NCBI RefSeq assembly: GCF_963966145.1
Contig: NC_091047.1
Coordinates: forward strand, 3,534,001 to 3,598,000
DNA from: Tenebrio molitor
Lineage: Eukaryota > Arthropoda > Insecta > Coleoptera > Tenebrionidae
Direction: 5' to 3'
DNA: 64,000 nucleotides
The translations under genes and the position numbers were made by a program. This document shows, one piece after another, positions 52,245 through 64,000 of this stretch (positions are counted from its first letter, which is position 1; each line of letters begins with the position of its first letter). Under the pieces are notes generated by a model, which made no database searches, was not told the origin of the DNA, and saw only the letters and a program-made list of their open reading frames with translations.

Positions 52245-55200
52245 TGTACGACCAAACGGCCAGAGGACAGAGTTTTAAAGTGAAAATTTGTGTAAAAACT
52301 TTGTTTATTTATCGTTTGGCGACAGTCGCAAAGCGACAAACATAATGTAATACCCTCTGACTCACGGAGAGTCTATAAATGTCGAGACGGTGTCGAGATT
52401 GCAAAGTTTGTTTCCGCAACTTCACAACTAAAGATTCTTAAAAATTGCTAACGGTGCTTGTTACCGCACCACTTTACATCTTCTACAGACGCTTTCTGTA
52501 CCATTTATCCAATGAATGACTTAATCCTTTAAAGCTCTCTTTCATTTTTCTTTCTGAAAAGAGATATCTTCACAGACTACTTGCACAAAATCAGGTGAGT
52601 CCATTTATAACATCTATTAGATCATACCTGTAAAAAATATTTTTTATATATTTTTCCCATTCAGCTTGTCAGTTAGTCATCAGGGACATGTCGAGGTTCT
52701 GTTTTTTTATCTGAACATCTAATCTGATTTTATAATGATTACCTATGTGAATGTGTTGCGACCTCTAAAACTTGACGCGGTGTAAAATCTATCATTGTAG
52801 CTTTTCAATTTTCACAAATATTTTATTCCAAATCGATAACAAAAATTAACTTCTAAACAAACTGAATATATTCTTGGAAGACTCAAGTAAAACTCTTCCT
52901 TTCTGTTAATTTCGTTACATAAAAACTAAACATGCGATCTTCTATTTATAAAAACATTTTCAGAAAACAAAGTACATTTGTCGACGATAAAATTTCCCTT
53001 AAATAATTCGTGTTTTATATTAATAATTGATTATGAATAGTTGTTTCGTATCGGACAAAGTAAATATTTTACTATATTTGGGTGCAATCTATGGGAAAAC
53101 AAGTAGAATATTATCATTATTAATGTAACTAGTATACTCGTATGTATGTTTGTTATCAAATAATAACTGAAATAATCTGAAAATCGGTTTGTTTGTTTAG
53201 TGAGCGTCTGCCTTTCAACTATATTTGTATTTTATTAACTCCCTATATCTTGTTTAAAAGCAAAAATATTAATAAAAAATATATCTGCAAGGAGCTGAAC
53301 AAGAAACTGACTAAAATCTGCAGTCGTACTGTTGTTCTTTCTAAATTCTCAAATTGCTTTAATATTCTGTGCGGACTCGTAACAATCCACACAACGAGAA
53401 CGGAGTTCGATAAAAGCGCAGGCTTACGAGCATTACCCGTGTGCACACCGTGTGCTAATGGGTTCATAACGGTGTGCAGTCTACACAAATTACAAACACG
53501 AATTTTAATTATTTTTTATTAATACATTTCTCGTTAAATATTTCGGAAACAGATCAGCCAAAAAATGAGAGAATTTAATTCGCCTGACTGTAACACTTGT
53601 CGTGCGGAAGAGTGCAAAATCTCGAGACTAAAACTGAAAAAAATAGCAAAAAGTAGAAAACACCAGAGTCTGGCAGTAACGAGTAAAAGACCTTCACATC
53701 AACTGCACGAAGCTTCACGTTATGAAGCCTCTGTACATCATCTTGTATTTCATGAGATTCTGTGCGTTTGATATACATATTTCACAACGATTTTACTCAG
53801 AGATTCACATAAATTTGTGTTTCTGACCTAATGTACAGTAATAAAAAATAATTCCACCCTCAATAACATACTCAAATGTGTTGGTAATAACTGTCACGTT
53901 ATGGAACTTATGGCACTACCCTAAAAATGTGTTGGAAATTCTCTTAAACAGTCGTTCGTTCTGGAGGCGCAAGACATTCTTTTTATCCAAGACAACCTCT
54001 TTAAGATGTAATTCGCCGTTAAGTTTATTTCCTGGTGTTATCATTGTTCAGGCAGAACTTCGTTCGTGGAATCGATAAGCGTTCAAGTAGCTGCAACGCA
54101 GATATCATTATGCGATTTTCTTTGCTTGCAGCAGTTTCTACTATCGTGGCATCACCTGTAAAGAGCAGTTTAACGATGATATTAGCAAACAATTTTAACA
54201 ATCGATCGTTTATTATGAAACGCATCAACAGCAAACTGTCGCTTACCTGTAATTTAATTTCTGAGAGTGCAACACAATTGTCTATACCACCAGTAAAACC
54301 GCTTTTGTACGTCGAACAGCCGGAATGAATCAACCAGATTCATTTCAGTAAAGTGGAAGACAAATGTTTACGTGTTTTGCTCGCCGTAAACGGCACTCGT
54401 TCACGGTGCAGATCCGCCCCAAGACTCGGTGACAGCCATCGCTCAAATGTGAGGTTATGACGGGTGGATGTTGTTTACAAAATGGCATATAATTGCACAG
54501 CCTGCCGGATTCTCACGGCAATAACCGCGAACGCCGGGCTTCTTGGATGTCCACGGTGCGGGGTTCTGGGAGCGCTGAGTCGAACCCGTCAAACAAAGAA
54601 TCGGGATAGACGAGTCGTTAAACGTCGAGCGCTCGTAAAGAAACTGTTTAGTACTGTTTGAACTTTCTTTGTTAAATGGGAGGCGCCTCCGCTCCTCCGA
54701 CTAAATTGCCACCGCATTATTGCAAAAGTGTCAAGTGTTTAAAGTTGGTTAACTATAATTAGGAATGTCGGCCGCGTCACTCACCCCGGTTCGTTCATTA
54801 ATGATAAATGAAGGACAACAATGGGTTGTTGGGGGAGTTGCGACACTTTGCCGAGTTTTGGAAAAATCTCGCAGTCCGGAGGGTCACCGGACGCGAGGCG
54901 GCGAAATGCAAAAGAGATTAGTTTACAAGTGGAGTGGTACTCACCGCTCGCCGGGGGTGGGGCACGTGCGGTACACAATAACACGGTTTTCACAAACTGA
55001 TTTCGAACAAAAGTTTATTTAGGCCGGCACTCAGATTGACGGTTGCGCTTGACAGATTGGTAACTAGATCACTACCACACTAATAAATTCAGTGTTGCAA
55101 ACGGGGTGGAAATAATAAAACTTTGGCCAAACGATGCAAAGGGTGGAGACAGTTTACACGAGTTTTGTTCAGCAAATAGTCGAAATAAAATTTCAGTTCA

Positions 55201-57336
55201 TTTTGGAACGAATCTAACCTGATTTTCACAAAAATTTGTTACTTTATGCCTCTCTATTTTCGGAGTGACAGAAAATTAGGAAAATTTAAGGGACAGTTAT
55301 AGAAAACAGTTAACCGATACAATCGACACATTTGTCATGAATTTTAATCAATATTTTGGAATGATAATGTCAAGGAAAAATACGATTTCATTCTACCAAC
55401 TGTCAAAAAGACTGTTAATATCTTGCAACTTCCATGAAATTGCTAAAAAATGCCTTTAACGTTAGACCTACGATTCTGAAACTGACTTGACCTTCCCCAC
55501 CAAATCTGATTTGACCCAGAATTATATCATTTTTTATGTAAAACTGAAAAAAAAACATATCAAGTAGGTAATTAACTTTTTATGGTTGGTAGCACCCCAT
55601 ACATTTTGTTGACATTTAAATAATTGTGTTTAAAGTAATTTGAAATTCTGTCTAAAATATCCATATATTATTTATCTGGCGTTTATTAGTTTGGTGTGAA
55701 TACGTTTTAATGTGGTAAGTGGAACACTACATAATAACGTGTTCTGAATATTACAACCTGTGAAATTCATCCATTATTGGGTAAATAAGGTTATGTTCAT
55801 CGTTTATTTAATAATAAAATCAATTCTCCCCCAACGATAATGTTAATAATTGTTATAATATGTTTTATTTCGCGTCTAGGTGAGTCTTACAAAGTACTTC
55901 TCTGTTTCAGTTTTATTGCGATTCCAAGAAATAATTCTTCACCTTTTTTGGTACCAATTAATGGTCCAGTCAAATTCTAAATGTTAAAGTGGCCTCTCGT
56001 TATCATATCTTTACATTCTAAACAGGGAAATTTGGTAATTTTTTGTTGGCCAAGCTGTTTCATGTCCCTACTTTTGCTGCAAGCCTGGAGAGAAATTCTA
56101 GACACCATTTATTAACTTGGGGACAAGACATTAAAGAATTTGCTTTGTTTGAGAAGTGTGCTAAGTTTAAAATTGCACATTGCACTCCCTATTTCCCATT
56201 TTTCCATTTTATCATTAGAGACTTGGCTGCAACCAACAATACTCGTAATGATTTCTGCAAACAACAGAGCTCACCGCGCAAACAAATTAAAATGTTGACG
56301 TTGTTGTTGTTTGTCGCAATTAGGAACTCCAGTGACAGTTCAGTGTGACAGGAGTCGGTCTCGTAGTGGTCGTCGAAAAGTGCACGTGCCAACAAAGAAA
56401 CCTCGTTAGCGGTCGATTTGGTTTTATTGCAGTTTGCAGAACCGCATTCCCGTCAATCTCACCCCTTTGCACGGCGATCCGTAATGGGGATGAAATTAGC
56501 AGTAAGCTTATCCCGTGCAATTCGGGTCTGGTCTATCCGGTGTCAATCAATAATCCGTGCTCGCTTCGAATTTCCGGTCGGGTATTAACGCCCACCGTAA
56601 ACACACGCCGATACAGAATAATTAGTCGAGTAAGCAAAGAGATTTGGAAGTTGAACACCGCACTACAAGAGTATAAACCTGGGACGGTTATCTAACCGCG
56701 AAACGGGACATCCTCTGTTATCAGTCGAGTTGACGGCGGCGCGTTTGTTTCTGTCATCAGACCAAATACCCTGTGTGATTGAGCTGTTTGATGTCGGTCG
56801 TTTGTTGTACGCCATCAGTGATACCCTTTGTATCTTAACGAATCGTTGAAAGGGCGGAAATTCGAATTTTATAAAGGATTTCGGCAGTCGCAGGAGGACG
56901 AAAATAAAAACGCCGGTGCAGGTTCGGGATTAAATGTGACGACGAGTGCAGCGGGGCTCGATCGAGGGGGATCGATGATGGGGCCCAACTTACAAGATTA
57001 TCTGCCTGTCGGAGTGAACAGCGAAACAAATTGGAAATAGTTTCGGTAAAGATGAAATTATCTCGGGAATATGAACACGGAATGAAAATTTTTACCGATT
57101 TGTATTCTGTCGGGGCTCGGAGTGAATACGCATTTTTTACGTTTCTCTTGTGGTAATGTTCTGGCTTCAAAGTTGCAATTTCTGTTCTATTTTTACCAGT
57201 TCTTTTATGCCAACTAATCGGTTTTGCTGTGTCATTTCAAAAGAATCTTTTTCAAATTTATGTGAAGAATCGAATAAAGGAAACCGTACATTTATTTCTC
57301 TGTCATCAGTCGAGAAAACGTACAATCAATGATTTT

Positions 57337-57356
57337 AAAATGGTGGAGGCGCCAAA
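57337..57356 (+). repeat. 20-base box, 16/20
   Basis: AAAATGGTGGAGGCGCCAAA; the GGG end is lost. Confidence 0.5.
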
Positions 57357-60300
57357 TAGCAAAATTTCGTCAAATTTTAATTCCCTCCAAAGTGTGTCGA
57401 TTTTAAAACACTCGTAGATAAAATATCTCACGAGACATGTGAGTTACAAACATTATTATCGCACTTGTGTGATTATGCAAACTTTATCTTTTCCTCAAAT
57501 TTTTCTTGACTACCTTTTGCTAAGATAGACAGATCCTTTAAAGTCTCATGTCTTAAAAACAAGAAGACTGAAAAAAATTGACTCGTGGGGCCTAACCCCC
57601 TAAACTTCCTGCTGCGCCTTATCCCGTTGGCGTTTCGACATTTCCCGTTCGGATAGTTTAATTGAAACAGCGTTTGCGTTTCATGTGGTAATGTCTGTAG
57701 TGAAATCGGTAATAAATTCCGGTGCAACACAGCCGGCCGTTCTGCATCGATCGGTGCTTCCTGATGTTTCCGCAAATAATTTGCATGAAAAATCTGAGAG
57801 TCTATTAGAGAAGAAGCGACGTTTTAATAATAACTCCCATCTGGGGCGACGTTGCAGCACTGACACTAATAACAATATGATTAAGCAGGAAAAAACCTCT
57901 TGTTAATTCAAAATGAGACAGTTCCTTCCTCGAGTCTCAGTCTCCATGTAAATTGCAGCTTAATGTATTCATGTCGATTTTTTTCGCTTGTTTGTCGCTG
58001 CATCCCCCCCGAAAACACCACCTCTGCAGCTTAATTGAATGCAAGCCGCTGACGTTCGCTAATTAATACTAATTACGATAACGAACAACGTTTGCGTTAT
58101 TAATTCCGCCTCTTTGCATACTGCAAGACACTCATTCGATTCCGGATGACGAGACGCTGTCGTTGTTCCACGATTTTGATTCGTCTTTTTCGTCTTTTTC
58201 CACTTTTTACGACCTCCAGACGACCACTTAAGAAATTTAATCGAGCACCTCTTAATTTTTCATTATGATTATGCCATTAAAGACAACTTTCATCATTAGA
58301 TCGGGTAATTTTTTAGTCGGGCAGGTGTCCTCGCGCAACTTTTACAACCCCCCAGAAGCGGTAAAGTGGTTAAGAAATTTAATAAAAATAAAGCGAGGGT
58401 AGGCGCGACGGCGCGCTCGATAAAACCAATTTTAACCGAAACATGGGCCATATTGAATCCGCAACAAGCAGTCGAGACGAAAAATGTGTCACAGTAGACC
58501 GTGGGTGCCACGGCGAAGCCCCGAGGCACATCTGGCAGTATTGCGAACAACATAGGTCCGCAAGCGCGCCTGTGAGGGACGGCGCAATAGTCGCTTTGGT
58601 CTTGACGGAACTTAAAGTTCTTGGTGTGAGCTTATCCCGGGGAATCCCTCGTTCCCAAAGCCGATAAGCTCGTCTGGATCGACTCGAAAGGGAGCACACA
58701 CGGCCGCCGCCATGCAAATAATCCGGGCCGGATAATCCGTTAATTATTTTTTTCGCTGCTTCCGGGTAATAAATCCGGAAAAATGATCCCGAGTCGCGTT
58801 TTAAAGCTCGGGAATTGAAGGGACTGAGAAGTGGATTTAAATCTCCATTCTGAGTAAATAGCATTTACCTTTAGTCGACTCATAAATCCTAATATAAGCC
58901 GAACATAAAACGGTAATGTAGTTTTTAATGCGCACAGAATGTAAGAATCGGAGCCGTTCGTCTTTCCGGCCTTTTTACGAGCTCGTTCGGAAAACAGCCG
59001 AAAAATTAAAAATTTTATCGTCGCAGTTTGTTTTCGCAAACGCCGACCGGAAAAGTGCAGACATTTCAACTTCTCCGACTGTCAACAAATTAAACAAATA
59101 GATGTTTGTGCTGCGACTGGAATTCAAATCTCGCGCGCGGCGACCGTCACGTGATTTGGGCGCCAAATTCAAACTGCAGCTCGCGTTTGGGGTGAAGAAA
59201 CGGAACGGAAAAAACAAATTGAAGCAATAACGTTACAGTGCTAATATTTACCAGGTTTAAATTAATAAGTACGCTTGTATTCATTTTTAATTTGAATCGC
59301 TGGAACCAGATATTATTTACCCATCACTGAAGGAAAAATAAAACGTACTGCTTGTTTTGTTTGTAAATAAATACATTCAGAACAAACTTTTAGAGAAGCC
59401 GGCTTTCCACGAGCAAAACAATCCCTACCACTGCACAAAAAAGAAACAAACACCGTAATTAAAAGAAAATGATTTAAAATGGCGTGTTTTGTTTAGTTGG
59501 ATGTTGGCAGGACTGCGTGTTCGGGGTAATTATAGAGAATCACGCCATTTCAACTAAACGAACCTAATAAATTGGTAGGATTTAACTGCTACGTATAATT
59601 AGCTGTAATTCGTGTAATAACGCTGCCAACAGATAGATTTTCAAAGGGTCGCAACGGAGAACGAGCAAAAAAATCTGTTGAAAGCGATTTCATAACGGGA
59701 TAGCAGGAAAAAATCGAACGGAATGGAATTGCATTGTGCGAAACAACGCTGACGTGGCCAAATTGCATTCACCAGTTTCAGATAAATTATTAATAGATTC
59801 GGTTCTGACGAGTTCCCCGCGAAGTATCGACACAGTTGAAATTTTCAGGTAAATGTTTGTTGAAAAATATTTACTGGTTTTTATTTCAACGTTCCATGCT
59901 GGAAATGATTTATTACGAGCTCCATCAAATTGCAGTTTGCACCGGAAATTTTATGAAACGGTCGTGCAAACGTCGAGAGGGATAATTTAATAACGAGAGT
60001 GTTTGGATTAAAAAATATAGAAAAGAAATGAGAGAAACGTAACTTTTTCTGGAAGATAAATTTATAATGATATAAAAAAAATCACTCTTTGGCTCTGTGT
60101 TCTTCTCCAGTATTTTATATTTTTTATTTAATTGAAGAAATAACAGAGCTTTTGTATCTTTGTTAAACTTTTAAATTTATTGTATTATTTATTAAATTCA
60201 TTTTCTTTGTCGAAACAAAATTCATGAAACTTCGTTTTCAGATTTTATTTAGCTCAACAGATAAGATATTGTTCTTTTTTGGTTTCATGGTTGTTAGGTA

Positions 60301-61765
60301 GCCTTTTCTTTATTTGGTTGTTAACCTCTGTCTAGCTTTTATTGTCTTCTTCTTTTATTTGAGTCCTTCGTGTTTGATATCGTAAATGGTGCAGTCATCA
60401 AAACAATTTAAATAATTTACTAATTTCTATGTTTAATCTAGCTCTTATATTTACTTACGTTTTCTTCTTATTCTGTCTAGCTTCGCATATCTCTTTGCTT
60501 AAACGTACACAACAATCTAAAAATATCTCAACTAACTGCACTGTTTCAATTTTGGTTTTCTCTTTTATGCAGGAGTGACACTCTCTTTAATTAAAATATG
60601 TATAAGATCAAGAGTGCTACCTCATCTTTTGTTTTATCGAAATCGTACACATAACTATGTAGGTATACTTGCTATACGCAGTCGTTTTATTGGTTGCCTA
60701 CCTCTCTAAATATGTATAATTAATTAATACATTAATCCTTTAAATTCAGTGGTAAAACGAATGTAAAATTTCTTTTTCTCCAGAATCGAATATAACTCCA
60801 TTATGGAGCTAGTTCTTTCTGTTCCCGTTTCCGTACAACCCGCACCGTATTTACTGATGCACGTTAAGCAAAATAAGACGCTGCAAAATAGAATATTCCA
60901 AGCTCCATTGTTGCCCCGGCGCATATTAACCCTCAAGTGCATATCCAGCGCATGCCTCAGCGCACAACCCACACTTCAACTACTTCAAATTAAAGTTAGC
61001 GGCGCTGATGACGTGATAAACCGCCACTAATTTTTTAATTACTGCATTTTAAGAGCACCCTCGAGGCCGTCCGTTGCCGGCAAGTCGTAAACACCACTGG
61101 ACGCAAGAACCCCTAAACTAGCTAGAATTTAACAAGGGCTAAGTGCAAGGAGGCAAAAAGGAGGAGCGTCGCGGAATATGCACCGAGGGTGTTGGCCGGA
61201 GTGATTCGATCTTTTATTAAAGTTAACTGGAATAGTGCAGCGGTGTCATTTGCAGTTTGGTCAATTTTTAAAAGCGACAACCCGAAACGATCCCTTAGGC
61301 CTGCCCTCGGTTCGAAGAAATGTGTCATCGACGCCGGGACGTAATCAATATGACGCCGGCCGAGAGCTTTCGTGGGTTATCGAGGTCATCAGATGTCGAG
61401 ATTTATGTACAATTGGGCTAAGCCGGGAGAGAGGAGGGGCGAAGGCATCGTGCGTGAGGGGTTGCAATCGAAATGCATGAATGTGTCTCGAGGGTTCAAA
61501 GGAGTACAAGATGGGAGGCTTTGGGAGTGAAGAAGGAAAGGATTGGTGTTTGAAATGTAACTGTTTCAAAAGAGAAAGTCTCTTTAGTCTAAGGAAAATA
61601 TCTATTGAAGAAACAAATGTAAAATTTCTTAGAAGATTTTGGGTAAAGAAGGAGGAAGGAGAAGCAGCGGTCCTGACAAAGAAAAAACTAAAAAGATCTT
61701 AAGAACGAAGTTGAGATATAAACGTTTTCGTTAAAATGTGCTAGAAAATTTCTGAAACGCTGCTG

Positions 61766-62345
61766 GTATGTTTGGAAACCCGAACGGCATTCGTGTTAAA
61801 CAGTAATAGCCAATACTACAAATATTTTAGTTGAAATATTAATATTTGACTAGTGTAATTTGACCATTTGGATCTTTTCAAGATCCCATAAAAAATTATT
61901 TCGTTTTTAAACGGACTACACCGTCTGTTGAATTATGGTTGAAAGCTCTTTTTTCCCCTTCTTTTTCCTTTTTGATCCTAATTGGGTACAAACTTGTAGA
62001 CTCAGTTCTTATTTTTTTATGAAACTCTGCAGGTGCGTTTGCAAAACCGAACGGCATCCTTGTTCACCATTGCCAGCTAATAGCAGAAGAATTGTACACA
62101 TGTTATTTTGAAGTACTCGTATTAACATTTGAGTAGTTTTAATTAACTTCAAGACTCAATAGAAAGATCATTTCGTTTTTTAACAAAGAGCTACATCATC
62201 TGTTGTACCGTTATTGGAAGCTCTTTTTATATTTGCGTTTTCCCTGTTTCTTCCCTTCTGCTCTCAATTGGGTATAAACTGGCTGTTATCCTTTTTTCTG
62301 AAAGTCTGCCGGTGCGTTTGGAAAGCCGAACGGCAACCGCGGTCC
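61766..62345 (+). repeat. Tandem repeat, about 265-281-base period, two units plus a partial third
   Basis: GGT(A/G)(T/C)GTTTGGAAA.CCGAACGGCA starts at 61766, 62031 and 62312. Units share ATTTCGTTTTTAA, AC..C.TCTGTTG, GAAAGCTCTTTT, AATTGGGTA.AAACT and a T-rich stretch before the next unit. Confidence 0.7.
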
Positions 62346-64000
62346 ATCTCACGTCCGAATTTTTGTCGCAACGCTAACCCCGTAATGCTCGCCGTTAATT
62401 TTAATTAGATAAAGCAGGCTCGCATCTATTTGAGTGCGGGCGCGTTTAATTAACTCGAACATCTTGTCACGAGTTTGTGTATTTGATGTGGTCTCCGCAC
62501 CTGTCCTAAATTATACAGAACGTTCGTGAGTCGGTGAGGATTGTTTTGTGAAAATTTTAAGAAAGCTCCTTGCCAACTTTCATCATTAACCTCGTTTTAT
62601 CGGGCTTGGGGGATTTATTTCGACATGGAGCGAGTTCTTCGCGCCAGACGTCGGCGAATCTAAATATTAAATGCCAACTGTAGATTGTTTATTTACACTA
62701 CTTCCGCAACTAATAGAGTTCGCTTCGCCAGATCTAATTTGTCCGGAGTAGATTTCCGGTTGGAGCCAGGTCTGTTTTAAAGAGCACTCCGGATTGCCAC
62801 TTGAAGATTTTAATTTGGCCTCTCTCGATCACACACTCTGGTAATTGAGTCGATTAGGGGAGCGTTTGAAATTTGATTCTTTTATTTCGCGTACAAAGCG
62901 GTGGCGCTGGTTTAAATGAACCCATCACGTCTTTTGAAACGTGATACTCCACTCTCGATTTTGGTCAAAAATGTTTTGCGCGTTTTGGGGGGAAGTTTCG
63001 ACGAGGCGAGGGATGCAGTTACAGATCGGAATTAATACCGCGATGGGGTGGCGTTCAATCATCATTTTGAATAGTTCTCAGAGTAACCGGATTTAGTTGA
63101 GAGAGTGGCAGTGCAGAATACGAGAGGCGCTCTCGAATATGTTGCTTGATAATATGAAATCTGGCACTCTCGTACTCCTACAACTTCACAACGACTCACT
63201 AGTGAACTTTGTTCCAATAACGTACACTCGGGGAGTTCCAATACACAAAGAGGTATTGTTGTGTTTCAGTTCTGTATCTGTTACTTCTTTTGACTGGCGA
63301 ACTTCCTGGTTAAATCAGGGCAAAGGCTAATTGTAAACTCTACTCCCACGATCCGCTTTAACACTATCTGTATATCTAACAGGTGTTTTTATCCATCTAT
63401 CTACCAAATCTATCATAACTGTTTCTTGCGTCGTAGTGTGCTGTACATATTTGCCACCTGCAATTCTGGTGTACCTATACTACTAAACTGATGGGATTAG
63501 TTGGTTGCCTAAGTACAAGGGGCGAATTTTTTTTAATGATTGCATTTTCGACATAAATCCCTGGAGAACGCAGATTTGTCGATTGATGAACATTATTGAA
63601 AGTTGGCTCCACCCGTGTCTGCAATTTATTCGGGAAATCGTGCCGCCGCAAATTTATTGAAACCGAAATGGCTGCCCCAAATTGTAACGAATTCGTCTTT
63701 AAGTCTAGATCGACGCGGCAGAACAAAGCTAACCGAGTGAAAATGTAGCTGACCGACAATTTGTTTTTTAAATGCATGGAATGGGTCCCATTAAATTTAT
63801 CCCCGAAGCGCTTTAAGCGCGGTTCTTATTACTGTTTTCCGGTGGAATCGATATAATACACGGGCACGTTTGAATATGTATAAAATACGCAACATTTAGC
63901 TAGTTAAGTTCAAAGGAATGTAACATCCCGGTTTGGTAAACATGTATGTTGTTACAAAGGACAAAGCGAATTACTGAATTACAAAGCGATAAGGTTTTAA

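Larger units (their letters stand above)
52245..64000. other. Downstream flank; no gene recognised
   Basis: About 11.8 kb. It starts with the FN3 gene 3' UTR (a GTCGC/GCGAC hairpin near 52324 may be part of it). The rest is A/T-rich to about 54.4 kb and around 55-56 and 60-60.7 kb, mixed elsewhere. Open frames are short and conflict between strands. A 20-base box and one tandem array are listed separately. Confidence 0.55.

Noticed and set aside
54025..54333. Overlapping open frames on both strands, the plus one (ATG 54109) with a signal-peptide-like start
   Set aside because: Both strands look equally plausible, the plus product would be only 73 residues, and no splice sites or family motif decide between them.
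58379..58864. Minus-strand frame of 161 codons with a faint VPRG...-like segment
   Set aside because: Not close enough to a reverse transcriptase motif. The region is rich in C+G, where long chance frames are common, and the plus strand is open as well.
59490..59575. Apparent inverted repeat (ATGGCGTG...GTTTAGTTG and CACGCCAT...CAACTAAAC)
   Set aside because: The two pairs are not nested, so they cannot form one hairpin.

Overview
The window is insect nuclear DNA. The evidence is an intact arthropod Dpr-type immunoglobulin gene spread over long introns with GT-AG junctions, a second compact spliced gene with a 53-base intron, decayed non-LTR retrotransposon pieces and many short tandem arrays. 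A beetle or another holometabolan is my guess; the sequence does not fix the species.

Gene 1 (+ strand, coding 8744-47801) was rebuilt by hand from six exons whose phases all agree: 8744-8816, 9647-9822, 23649-23859, 33242-33369, 37562-37730 and 47701-47801. The product has 285 residues: a signal peptide, two Ig domains and a short hydrophobic tail. It is a Dpr cell-surface recognition protein (zig-8/Dpr family), closest in my memory to Drosophila Dpr8/Dpr9. About 97% of the locus is intron. The introns hold most of the window's repeats, two reverse-transcriptase remnants, three coding-like unidentified stretches, and the recurrent motifs described below.

Gene 2 (+ strand, coding 50831-52244) starts about 2 kb beyond the likely Dpr polyadenylation signals. 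Four exons (50831-50884, 50948-51206, 51440-51702, 51756-52244) give 354 residues: a signal peptide, an acidic/Thr-rich linker and three fibronectin-III-like domains. They resemble the FN3 repeats near the C-terminus of sortilin-related receptor SORL1, but I see no VPS10, LDL-receptor or transmembrane part, so the product looks secreted. Three diverged copies of a ~57-base element lie within 770 bases upstream of its start.

The flanks (1-8400, 48891-50830 and 52245-64000) show no gene I can support. The two most unexplained signals are a 20-base box (consensus AAAATGGTGGATGCGCCGGG) found about ten times on both strands, and a bipartite 26-base motif (GTGAG or GTGAA, then 13 variable bases, then kGCCATCT, usually GCGCCATCT) found five times within 23-38 kb. 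The core of the second resembles CTCF sites.
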